Below, one piece after another: positions 7,391-13,532 of a DNA stretch of 15,418 nt (position 1 is the stretch's first letter; the number at the start of each line of letters is the position of its first letter). Source of the DNA: CAZQKE01 sp964593865 (lineage in GTDB: Bacteria > Chloroflexota > Anaerolineae > JAAYZQ01); assembly GCA_964593865.1 (NCBI GenBank), contig CAZQKE010000084.1, positions 1 to 15,418 of the forward strand, read 5' to 3'. Made by a program: the position numbers and the translations under genes. Below the pieces are notes generated by a model. That model was not told the DNA's origin, did not search any database, and saw only the letters and a list, made by a program, of their open reading frames with translations.

Positions 7391-7607
7391 AGCGAGGTGC
7401 GCCGAGCGGCGAAACCTCCCGCAGGCTGCCGGTCCCACGGCCCGGTTGAACCTGCGGGGGGTGAACATGTGCCCGGCGCGGAGGGGTGCAGCGTCCCTCC
7501 CATTCGCGTGTTCGCGCCCCGGTCGGGGATGGCGCCGGAGCAGCGGCCCAAGTCGCGCTTTCCGGGCCTGCGGCCCCCAGGGTGCATTCCAACCGCCGTT
7601 TTCGGAA
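7391..7607 (+). ncRNA. Candidate structured leader or small RNA (unassigned)
   Basis: Just after the promoter, gcgccg (7399-7404) can pair with cggcgc (7474-7479), enclosing a 12-bp stem, 7414-7425 with 7451-7462, containing one G-U pair. A separate stem follows, 7480-7486 with 7494-7500 around a 7-nt loop. Segment 7419-7426 can instead pair with 7566-7573, allowing an alternative fold. I could not match it to SRP RNA, 6S, tmRNA, RNase P or a riboswitch class I know. GC-rich DNA folds easily, so this is only a candidate. Confidence 0.3.
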
Positions 7608-7608
7608 G

Positions 7609-7657
7609 ACACAGATCTCACAGATGAACACAGATGCAAGCACCGGTTTCCAAACCG
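7609..7657. repeat. Short-period acagat repeat and adjoining small palindrome
   Basis: The hexamer acagat recurs at 7611, 7620 and 7630, a spacing of 9-10 bp. A small palindrome cggttt-cc-aaaccg follows (7644-7657), and another cggttt copy sits just after it. The only ATG upstream of the MocA-like gene in its frame near here (7624) is inside this repeat, which argues against that start. Confidence 0.6.
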
Positions 7658-7695
7658 ACGGTTTCCCGCCCGGCCGCCTGAGCCGGGGCTTCCAC

Positions 7696-8349
7696 GTGGG
7701 AGAAAAACGACCTGCTTTGCGCCCTCTGGCCGCCGTCATCCTGGCCGCCGGGCGCGCAGCGCGCATGGGCCAACTCAAGCAGCTGCTGCCGGTGGACGGA
7801 CGCCCCATGGTCCGGCGGGTGGCCGAGGCGGTCTGTGCGGCGGGAGTGGACCAGGTGGTGGTCGTCGTCGGTGCTCAGGCCGAGGCGGTGGCGGCGGCCC
7901 TTGCTGGCCTGCCGCTGGAGATCGTGGTCAACGATGCCTGGGCCGAGGGGATGAGCACATCCTTGCGGGCCGGGTTGCGTGCCCTGCGGCCCGCGATCAA
8001 AGCCGCCCTGATCGTCCTGGCCGACCAACCGGCCCTGACGCCCGGCCTGCTCCGCACCCTCATTGACCGCTATCGGGCCGGAGACGCCCCCATCGTCGTC
8101 CCCCGCTACCGGGGGAAGCGGGGCAACCCGGTGCTCTGGGACCGCGCATTCTTCCCCGAACTGCTGGCGATAGAGGGCGACCGGGGCGGGCGGGACCTGC
8201 TCCATCGCCATCGGGGGCAGGTCGCCTGGGTAGAAGTAGACGACCCGGCGGTGCTCCTGGATGTGGATACCCGCCGAGATTATGAAAACTTGAGGAGAAA
8301 CGATGACAACCCAGCAGACGCTATCACACCTGACCCATTTGATCGTTGA
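7696..8349 (+). CDS. MobA/MocA-like nucleotidyltransferase
   Basis: A 217-residue protein (from the GTG at 7696) of the MobA-like NTP-transferase fold, closest in pattern to MocA, which transfers CMP to molybdopterin cofactor. Visible motifs are LAAGRAARMGQLKQLLP (16-32, nucleotide-binding loop), AEGMSTSLRAGL (83-94), ADQPALTP (109-116, metal-binding Asp), RGKRGNPVL (139-147) and DVDTRRDY (189-196). The start is uncertain. The frame is open further upstream, but 7609-7657 is repeat DNA, so GTG 7696 is preferred, with TTG 7717 also possible; neither has a strong ribosome site. Its last 47 bp overlap the next gene. No other molybdenum-cofactor or molybdoenzyme gene is in the window, so the substrate could be a different one; members of this superfamily are often over-annotated. 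Confidence 0.82.
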   Translation: MGEKRPALRPLAAVILAAGRAARMGQLKQLLPVDGRPMVRRVAEAVCAAGVDQVVVVVGAQAEAVAAALAGLPLEIVVNDAWAEGMSTSLRAGLRALRPAIKAALIVLADQPALTPGLLRTLIDRYRAGDAPIVVPRYRGKRGNPVLWDRAFFPELLAIEGDRGGRDLLHRHRGQVAWVEVDDPAVLLDVDTRRDYENLRRNDDNPADAITPDPFDR

Positions 8350-9112
8350 CATGGACGGCGTACTCTACCGGGGCCGGGAGGCCATCCCCGGCGCGGATGC
8401 CTTTATCGGATCGTTGCGGAAGTGGGGGATCGGCTTTGTGCTGGCCACCAACAACTCAACCCGCACCCCACAGCAATATGTGGACAAACTGGCGGATATG
8501 GGCATCACCGTCTACCCCCACGAGGTGCTGACCTCCGCCCTGGCCACCGCCGACTACCTGCAAGGCGTCGCGCCGCCGGGGGCACGGGTGTTCGTCATCG
8601 GGCGGGACGGCCTGCGCACGGCGTTGCAGGAAGCGGGCTTTATCCTGGTCGAGGAGGAGGCCGAATATGTCGTCGTCGGCATGGACACCGACCTGTGCTA
8701 CGAACGGCTGGCCGAAGCGACGCTGCAAATCCGGGCCGGGGCGGCCTTTATCGGCACCAACCCGGATAAAACCTTCCCTTCGGAGCGGGGCATCGTGCCG
8801 GGCAACGGGGCCACCCTGGCCTTCCTGGAAGCCGCTACCGGCGTTGCACCGACCGTCATCGGCAAGCCGGAAGCGGCCATGATCAAACAGGCCCTGGCCC
8901 GTCTGGGCGCGAAGGCGGCCACGACGGCCATCGTCGGCGACCGGTTGGAAACCGACATCCTGGCCGGACGACGGAACGGTCTCCACACCATTCTGGTCCT
9001 CAGCGGCATCACCGACCGGGAGATGTTGGCCCAATCGGACCTCCGGCCTGACTGGGTATTTGAGAGCGTCGGCGATTTGGTTGATAATTGGTCATCGGCC
9101 GTTGACCGTTAG
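8303..9112 (+). CDS. HAD superfamily (class IIA) phosphatase, NagD-like
   Basis: A 269-residue HAD hydrolase with the nucleophile motif DMDGVLYRG (16-24), the second motif ATNNSTR (48-54), a C2-type cap between about residues 80 and 180, the lysine motif around GKPE (187-190) and the acidic motif GDRLETDI (212-219). This order is that of the NagD/AraL/phosphoglycolate-phosphatase-like group, which dephosphorylates small phosphorylated metabolites; the substrate is not known. The ATG has GAGGAG (8292-8297) 5 nt upstream. It begins inside the 3' end of the preceding gene, so the two are likely co-transcribed. The last few codons and the stop lie inside a short repeat (9090-9125), so the C-terminal residues appear repeat-derived. 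Confidence 0.92.
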   Translation: MTTQQTLSHLTHLIVDMDGVLYRGREAIPGADAFIGSLRKWGIGFVLATNNSTRTPQQYVDKLADMGITVYPHEVLTSALATADYLQGVAPPGARVFVIGRDGLRTALQEAGFILVEEEAEYVVVGMDTDLCYERLAEATLQIRAGAAFIGTNPDKTFPSERGIVPGNGATLAFLEAATGVAPTVIGKPEAAMIKQALARLGAKAATTAIVGDRLETDILAGRRNGLHTILVLSGITDREMLAQSDLRPDWVFESVGDLVDNWSSAVDR

Positions 9113-9125
9113 TCATCGGTCATTG
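9090..9125. repeat. ggtcatcgg-type short repeat at a gene end
   Basis: Units of the form gtcatcgg recur at 9091 and 9112, with a reverse-orientation unit (cgttgacc) between them and a final gtcattg. The repeat contains the stop codon of the HAD phosphatase gene and fills most of the 28-bp gap to rlmN. Confidence 0.6.
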
Positions 9126-9140
9126 AGAAAATCGGATACC

Positions 9141-10241
9141 GTGCATTTGACGTTATACGACCTAAGTTATGAACAACTGGCCGCGCTGCTGGCCGAATGG
9201 GGCGAACCCCGCTTCCGGGCGGAACAGGTTTGGCGGTGGCTGTACCGCTCCCTGGCCGACGATTTCGCCGCCATGGGCAACATCCCCAAGGCGTTGCGGG
9301 AGCGGCTGGCCGCCGAGACCCATCTGCATCCGCTGACGCCCATTGCCACCCAAGAATCCGCCGACGGCCTGACGCGCAAGGTGCTCTTCCGGCTGCACGA
9401 CGGCCAGACCATTGAAAGCGTGTTGATGCTCTACAACCGGCGGCGGACCGTCTGCGTCTCTACCCAGGTGGGTTGTGGCATGGGTTGCGTCTTTTGTGCC
9501 ACCGGGCAAAGCGGCCTGACCCGTAACCTTTCCTCCGGCGAGATCGTCGCCCAGGTGCTCTATTTTGCCCGCCAGATCCGCCCCCAATTCCCCGATCGGC
9601 CCATCACCAACCTGGTGTTGATGGGCATGGGCGAACCGCTGGCCAACTACCGGGCCACCCGGCAGGCCATCGCCACCTGGACCGACGCGCGGGGGTTCGG
9701 GCTTGGGGCGCGGCGCATCACCCTTTCGACGGTGGGCCTTGTGCCCGGCATCCGCCGGTTGGCCGAAGAAGAGCAGCCCATCAACCTGGCGGTGTCGCTT
9801 CACGCCGCCGACGACGACCTGCGCAACCGCCTGGTCCCCATCAACCGCCGCTACCCCCTGGCAGACCTGATGGCCGCCGTTCGCCACTATGCCGGGCGAA
9901 CCCACCGGCGCGTGACCGTCGAATACGCCCTCATCGCCGGGGTGAACGATACGCCGGGCCAGGCGCGACGGCTGGCCGCCCTGCTGCACGGCCTCCTGTG
10001 CCATGTGAACCTGATCCCGTTGAACCCGACGCCCGGTTCCTCCTTGCGCCCCTCCCCCAGGGCACGGGTGGATGCCTTCCGCGATGCGCTGGCCCAGGCC
10101 GGGATCCCCGTCACGGTGCGGCTGCGGCGCGGAACCGAGATCGAAGCCGGGTGCGGCCAGCTCCGTCGGCGGGAGCCGGGATCTTGCAGCACACGGATAA
10201 GCACAGGTTTCACGGATGGGGAACCCGGCGTACCCGTGTGA
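9141..10241 (+). CDS. rlmN: 23S rRNA (adenine-2503-C2)-methyltransferase RlmN
   Basis: RlmN is a radical-SAM enzyme that methylates C2 of A2503 in 23S rRNA and A37 in some tRNAs. The 366-residue protein has the cluster motif CGMGCVFC (Cys112, Cys116, Cys119), the two catalytic-type cysteines Cys105 and Cys338 (in EAGCGQL), MGMGEPL (161-167), STVGLVPGI (196-204) and SLHAADDDLRN (219-229). The cysteine spacing equals that of E. coli RlmN (118, 125, 129, 132). The start is taken as GTG 9141, just before the usual N-terminal pattern; TTG 9147 is an alternative and no strong ribosome site decides it. The family normally ends soon after CGQL, whereas here about 25 more residues run into a repeat (10190-10258), so the tail is probably non-essential and repeat-derived. 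Confidence 0.95.
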   Translation: MHLTLYDLSYEQLAALLAEWGEPRFRAEQVWRWLYRSLADDFAAMGNIPKALRERLAAETHLHPLTPIATQESADGLTRKVLFRLHDGQTIESVLMLYNRRRTVCVSTQVGCGMGCVFCATGQSGLTRNLSSGEIVAQVLYFARQIRPQFPDRPITNLVLMGMGEPLANYRATRQAIATWTDARGFGLGARRITLSTVGLVPGIRRLAEEEQPINLAVSLHAADDDLRNRLVPINRRYPLADLMAAVRHYAGRTHRRVTVEYALIAGVNDTPGQARRLAALLHGLLCHVNLIPLNPTPGSSLRPSPRARVDAFRDALAQAGIPVTVRLRRGTEIEAGCGQLRRREPGSCSTRISTGFTDGEPGVPV

Positions 10242-10258
10242 ATCCGCAGAATCCGAAG
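10190..10258. repeat. cacggat-type short-period repeat with inverted half
   Basis: Units cacacggat (10190-10198) and cacggat (10211-10217), with a degenerate unit between them, are followed by reverse-oriented units: ccgtgtg (10234-10240), aatccg (10241-10246) and aatccg (10250-10255). The first half codes for the last residues of RlmN; the second half begins at its stop codon. Confidence 0.65.
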
Positions 10259-10313
10259 AGACGCCGAGGCTGCCGGGGACCGGAACGCGGCGCCAAATCT
10301 GCGCCGCGCATGT

Positions 10314-10342
10314 TTGCATTTTTGACCAAAAGCGGGTATCAT
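10314..10342 (+). promoter_or_regulatory. Candidate promoter for rpe
   Basis: TTGCAT (10314-10319), a 17-nt spacer and TATCAT (10337-10342) form a plausible promoter; the -10 hexamer is identical to the one proposed for the acyl-CoA dehydrogenase. An alternative reading pairs TTGACC (10322-10327) with TACAAT (10342-10347), but its 14-nt spacing is short. The ATG of rpe is about 48 nt downstream. Confidence 0.45.
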
Positions 10343-10390
10343 ACAATGGGGCCTCCCGCGCAGGGGCAGATGGCGGGAGGATCGCAGACG

Positions 10391-11065
10391 ATGGAGGATG
10401 AGGTGAGCAACATCCAAATCGCGCCGTCCATCCTGGCCGCCGACTTTGGCCGCCTGGCCGCCCAGGTCGCCGAGGCGGAAGCCGCCGGCGCCGACCTGAT
10501 CCACGTGGACGTGATGGACGGACATTTCGTGCCCAACATCACCATCGGGCCGCCGGTCGTCCGGGCCGTGCGTCAGGCCACGCGCCTGCCCCTGGACGTT
10601 CACCTGATGATTGAAACGCCGGAACGCTACCTGGGCGACTTTGCCGCCGCCGGGGCCGACGGCCTCACCGTCCATGTGGAGACCTGCCCGCACCTGCACC
10701 GCACCGTGCAGCAGATCAAAGAGCTGGGCTGTTCGGCGGGCGTGACGCTCAACCCGGCCACACCCCTGGCGAGCCTGGAAGAGATTTTGCCCTACGTGGA
10801 CCTGGTGCTGGTGATGACGGTCAACCCCGGCTTTGGCGGGCAGCGGTTCATTGAAAGCATGATCCCCAAGATCCGGCGGCTGCGGGCCATGCTGACCGAG
10901 ATGGGGGCTGCCGCCCGGATAGAGGTGGATGGGGGCATCGGGCCGGAGACGGCCCCGCCGGTCGTCCGGGCCGGGGCCGAGATTCTGGTGGCGGGCACGG
11001 CAGTCTTTGCCGCGCCGGAGGGCATCGGCCCGGCCATCGCCCGCCTGCGAGAGGCGGTGCAATAA
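10391..11065 (+). CDS. rpe: Ribulose-phosphate 3-epimerase
   Basis: Rpe interconverts ribulose 5-phosphate and xylulose 5-phosphate in the pentose-phosphate pathway. The 224-residue TIM-barrel protein has IAPSILAADFGRL (10-22), the metal/catalytic residues His38 and Asp40 in HVDVMDGHFVPN (38-49), His71 in DVHLM (69-73), VMTVNPGFGGQ (141-151) and Asp180 in VDGGI (179-183), plus the phosphate loop AGTAVF (201-206). ATG 10391 has GGGAGG 10 nt upstream. An in-frame GTG at 10403 with GGAGG 5 nt upstream is a real alternative that would drop four residues. The open frame continues upstream through rlmN but that part has no family similarity. The stop codon falls inside the T-tract of the convergent rpmB terminator. 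Confidence 0.96.
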   Translation: MEDEVSNIQIAPSILAADFGRLAAQVAEAEAAGADLIHVDVMDGHFVPNITIGPPVVRAVRQATRLPLDVHLMIETPERYLGDFAAAGADGLTVHVETCPHLHRTVQQIKELGCSAGVTLNPATPLASLEEILPYVDLVLVMTVNPGFGGQRFIESMIPKIRRLRAMLTEMGAAARIEVDGGIGPETAPPVVRAGAEILVAGTAVFAAPEGIGPAIARLREAVQ

Positions 11066-11096
11066 AAAAAAACGCACCCACCGGGCGGCGGATGCG
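11064..11096 (-). terminator. Rho-independent terminator of rpmB
   Basis: On the minus strand a 10-bp stem (11096-11087 with 11082-11073, including two G-U pairs) with a GCCC loop is followed at once by nine T residues (11072-11064). This is a standard intrinsic terminator, 31 bp past the rpmB stop. Its T-tract overlaps the TAA stop of rpe on the other strand. Confidence 0.85.
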
Positions 11097-11107
11097 GGGC
11101 AGCGATC

Positions 11108-11127
11108 ACCCGGAATGCTGGCCGGGT
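11108..11127. other. Short hairpin between rpe and rpmB
   Basis: acccgg (11108-11113) and ccgggt (11122-11127) form a 6-bp stem with an 8-nt loop directly after the rpmB stop. On the plus strand a weak T-rich stretch follows, so it may help end rpe transcription. Evidence is limited. Confidence 0.35.
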
Positions 11128-11307
11128 TTAAGCTTTGTGCAGGGTGCGCAGACAGCGCGTGCAGATCTTCATCTTGCGCGGTCGGCCATCCCGATAGACC
11201 GTGACCTTTTGGATGTTGGGCTTCCACTGCCGGTTGGTCTTGACCGCCGAGTGGCTGACCCGATGCCCAAAGGATGGGGATTTGCCGCAGATTTCACATT
11301 TCGCCAT
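11128..11307 (-). CDS. rpmB: 50S ribosomal protein bL28
   Basis: A 59-residue bL28 of the 50S subunit. The sequence has CEICGKSPSFGHRVSHS (4-20) and ends with KICTRCLRTL (47-56). Cys4, Cys7, Cys49 and Cys52 form two CxxC pairs, the zinc-binding form of L28. ATG 11307 has GAGGTG (11318-11313) 5 nt upstream. An open frame continues to 11487 but that stretch is unrelated to L28. The gene is a single-gene unit with its own candidate promoter and a clear terminator. It lies opposite to rpe and the Asp23 gene, although in the similar Firmicutes gene order it points the same way as they do. Confidence 0.97.
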   Translation of the reverse strand: MAKCEICGKSPSFGHRVSHSAVKTNRQWKPNIQKVTVYRDGRPRKMKICTRCLRTLHKA

Positions 11308-11333
11308 AATTGCACCTCTCTTGCATAGATAAA

Positions 11334-11355
11334 GCCGGTCTGCACGAGCACCGGC
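11334..11355 (-). other. Hairpin in the rpmB leader
   Basis: gccggt (11334-11339) and accggc (11350-11355) can pair around a 10-nt loop in the untranslated leader of rpmB, about 27 nt before its ATG. It could be an autoregulatory leader structure, but nothing in the sequence proves that. Confidence 0.3.
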
Positions 11356-11371
11356 CCGATTTGCGGCGGCT

Positions 11372-11400
11372 ATCTTACCACAAGGGTTGATTTTGCGCAA
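11372..11400 (-). promoter_or_regulatory. Candidate promoter for rpmB
   Basis: On the minus strand TTGCGC (11400-11395), a 17-nt spacer and TAAGAT (11377-11372) match consensus at 3 of 6 and 4 of 6 positions. The spacing is ideal, the hexamers only moderate. The -35 hexamer overlaps a perfect 10-bp palindrome, tttgcgcaaa (11392-11401). I found no equally good promoter for the divergent Asp23 gene. Confidence 0.4.
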
Positions 11401-11474
11401 ACCGGTCAAGGGCCGGGGCGCACATCGTCTCGCCCGCGCCAAAGGGGCGGAAGGGATTGCTGGAGTGGGTACGC

Positions 11475-11828
11475 ATGGAAAACACAAACCTGGGCAGAAT
11501 TGAGGTCTCGCCGACGGCCATCGCCAGCCTGGCCGGGCAGGCCACGCTGGAATGCTACGGCGTGGTCGGCATGGTGGACAAGAATCTCAAGAGCGGCATC
11601 GTCCGGCTGTTGCAGCCATCCGGCCATCGGCAGGGCGTGGGCGTCAAGATTGAAAACGACCGCATCGAGATTGACCTGTACGTGGTCATTGAATACGGCA
11701 CGCGCATTGCCGCCGTCGCCCACAACATTCAGAGTGTAGTCAAATACTCGGTCGAAAAGGCACTGGGCGTGCCGGTCGCCGCCGTCAACGTCCACGTCCG
11801 CGATTTGCGGGTAAGTGATGAAAAATAG
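11475..11828 (+). CDS. Asp23/Gls24 family protein (YloU-like)
   Basis: A 117-residue protein of the Asp23/Gls24 (DUF322) family. The pattern is typical: an N-terminal GRIEVSPTAIASLAGQATLECYGVVGM (7-33), a central strand pair IEIDLYVVIEYGTRIAAVAHNIQ (64-86), and a C-terminal VNVHVRDLRV (104-113). Family members are associated with cell-envelope stress in Firmicutes; the molecular role is unclear. ATG 11475 with GGAG 9 nt upstream is preferred to TTG 11457. The gene is 11 nt upstream of fakA, and its stop overlaps the fakA ribosome site, so the two are translationally linked. The same adjacency is found in Bacillus (yloU-yloV). Confidence 0.9.
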   Translation: MENTNLGRIEVSPTAIASLAGQATLECYGVVGMVDKNLKSGIVRLLQPSGHRQGVGVKIENDRIEIDLYVVIEYGTRIAAVAHNIQSVVKYSVEKALGVPVAAVNVHVRDLRVSDEK

Positions 11829-11832
11829 GAGG
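11827..11832 (+). promoter_or_regulatory. Ribosome binding site fixing the TTG start of fakA
   Basis: A perfect AGGAGG lies 7 nt before TTG 11840 and shares two bases with the TAG stop of the Asp23 gene. No ATG or GTG in this frame is better placed, so the TTG start is well supported. Confidence 0.75.
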
Positions 11833-11839
11833 CATTGCA

Positions 11840-13510
11840 TTGACCGACGAGCAGACCTTCCCCGCCGAACTTGACAACTCCAATCCCGGCGAGCCGATTC
11901 CGTTTTGCAACGGCCAGGGCCTCAAACGCCTGATCCGCGCCGGGTTGGCCTGGCTGGAACGGCACAAAGAGGCCATCAACGCCCTGAACGTCTATCCCGT
12001 GCCCGACGGCGATACGGGGACCAACATGCTGCTGACCATGCAATCGGCCTACCGCGAGATCCACGATTCGCCGGAAGAGGAGGTCGGCGTCATTGCCCAA
12101 AAGGTGGCCCACGGCGCATTGATGGGCGCCAGGGGCAATTCGGGCGTCATCCTCTCCCAGATCTTTCGCGGATTTGCGCGGGGGTTGGAGGGGTTGGTCT
12201 CCTTTGACACGGTTCAGTTCGCTTCTGCCCTGCGGGAAGCATCGGCTACCGCTTACCAGGGCGTCATCAAACCGGTGGAAGGGACCATCCTGACCGTCGC
12301 CCGCGAGGTCGCCGAGGCGTCGGTCAATGCGGCGGCCAGCAGCCGCGATCTGCGCTACGTCCTGGAACAGATCGTCCAGGAGGCCCGCGAATCGGTCATG
12401 CGCACCCCCAGTCTCCTGCCGGTGCTGGCCGAAGCGGGAGTGGTGGATGCGGGAGGCCAGGGCCTGCTCATCATCCTGGAAGGGATGCTCCGCTACGCCA
12501 AAGGCGAGCGGCTGGACATAGACACCGAGTTGGAGGCTGCCGTCCACCTGCATCCCATGCACGCCGAAGGCGAAGAAGGGTACGGCTATGACATTCAGTT
12601 CATCATCCACGGTGAAGGGCTGAATGTTGAAGAGATCCGTCAAACCATCGCCTCCATGGGCGATTGCGCCCTGGTCGTCGGCGATTCACGAACGGTCAAG
12701 GTCCACGTCCATTCGCCGGAGCCGGGCACACCCATCAATTACGGCGCGAGCCTGGGGTCCCTCAGCCGGGTGATCGTAGAAAACATGCAGGAACAGTACC
12801 AGGACTTCATCCTGAGCAAGGCCCAAAGGCCCCAGGCCGCCGAAGAGCCGATTGGCGCAGTAAGCACGGTCGCCGTCGCACCGGGGCCGGGGCTGGCCCA
12901 GGTGTTCGAGAGCTTGGGAGCAGGCATCGTCGTTTCCGGCGGCCAGACCATGAACCCCAGCACCGAAGACCTGCTCAAAGCCATTGAGCAGGTCCACGGC
13001 GATCAGGTGATCGTCTTGCCCAACAACAAAAACATCATCCTGGCCGCAGAGCAGGCAGCCGGGCTTTCGGCCAAATCGGTCCGCATTGTGCCCACCATCA
13101 CCATCCCCCAGGGCATCAGCGCGTTGCTGGCCCTCAACTACCAGGCCGATCTAGAGGCCAACGTCCGGACCATGACCGAGGCGGCCCAAGCCATTGAGAC
13201 CATTGAGGTCACACGGGCGGTTCGCTCGGTCACCATCGACGGCATCCGGGTACAAGAAGGGCAGATCATCGGTCTGGTGAACGGCAAGCTCACAACCCAG
13301 GGCCAATCGCCCAACCGGGTCATCGGCGAGGCCCTGGACGCGGTCCTGACGCCGGATCACGAGATCATTACCATCTACTACGGCGAGGATGTCACCGCCG
13401 ACGAAGCCCAGGCCCTGGCCGAGGAACTGGAGGAACGGTATCCCGACCTGGAGGTTGAGGTGGTGGACGGCGGGCAGCCTCACTATAGCTACATCCTCTC
13501 CGCCGAATAA
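11840..13510 (+). CDS. fakA: Fatty acid kinase, ATP-binding subunit (FakA/YloV)
   Basis: A 556-residue FakA-type kinase that, with a DegV/FakB protein presenting a bound fatty acid, makes acyl-phosphate for phospholipid synthesis. The N-terminal DhaL-like domain (about 27-225) has LNVYPVPDGDTGTNM (49-63), with the metal-binding Asp56, Asp58 and Asn62 region, GARGNSGVILSQIFRG (96-111), KPVEGTILTVARE (144-156) and DAGGQGLL (203-210). The middle domain (about 245-330) has VKVHVHS (286-292), and the C-terminal domain has SGGQTMNPSTEDLL (366-379) and LPNNKN (393-398). In FakA proteins I recall, the middle domain begins GYCTEF and its cysteine joins the two histidines in a zinc site; here the cysteine is Asp251 while His289 and His291 remain. 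It starts with TTG. Two degV genes follow directly. Confidence 0.95.
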   Translation: MTDEQTFPAELDNSNPGEPIPFCNGQGLKRLIRAGLAWLERHKEAINALNVYPVPDGDTGTNMLLTMQSAYREIHDSPEEEVGVIAQKVAHGALMGARGNSGVILSQIFRGFARGLEGLVSFDTVQFASALREASATAYQGVIKPVEGTILTVAREVAEASVNAAASSRDLRYVLEQIVQEARESVMRTPSLLPVLAEAGVVDAGGQGLLIILEGMLRYAKGERLDIDTELEAAVHLHPMHAEGEEGYGYDIQFIIHGEGLNVEEIRQTIASMGDCALVVGDSRTVKVHVHSPEPGTPINYGASLGSLSRVIVENMQEQYQDFILSKAQRPQAAEEPIGAVSTVAVAPGPGLAQVFESLGAGIVVSGGQTMNPSTEDLLKAIEQVHGDQVIVLPNNKNIILAAEQAAGLSAKSVRIVPTITIPQGISALLALNYQADLEANVRTMTEAAQAIETIEVTRAVRSVTIDGIRVQEGQIIGLVNGKLTTQGQSPNRVIGEALDAVLTPDHEIITIYYGEDVTADEAQALAEELEERYPDLEVEVVDGGQPHYSYILSAE

Positions 13511-13532
13511 GCCACGGGAGCAAGTGATCGTT

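Larger units (their letters stand above)
7148..7695. other. Divergent intergenic region, 548 bp
   Basis: This space between the minus-strand acyl-CoA dehydrogenase and the plus-strand nucleotidyltransferase has no convincing gene; the open frames in it are GC-rich with no family resemblance. In order it holds the acyl-CoA dehydrogenase leader with a 7-bp inverted repeat (7193-7199 and 7231-7237), a minus promoter, an unassigned stretch (7271-7361), a plus promoter, a potentially structured stretch (7391-7607), and short repeats (7609-7657) up to the next start. Confidence 0.75.

Noticed and set aside
7391..7607. SRP RNA, 6S RNA, tmRNA, RNase P or a molybdenum-cofactor or fluoride riboswitch
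   Set aside because: Looked for the signature loops and core sequences of each on both strands; none was convincing, so only an unassigned structured RNA is proposed.
7618..8352. 244-codon minus-strand open frame opposite the MocA-like gene
   Set aside because: Antisense to a gene with clear nucleotidyltransferase motifs, and no recognisable domain of its own.
9162..10346. 394-codon minus-strand open frame opposite rlmN
   Set aside because: It lies antisense to rlmN, whose motifs are unmistakable; its composition is typical of a high-GC shadow frame.
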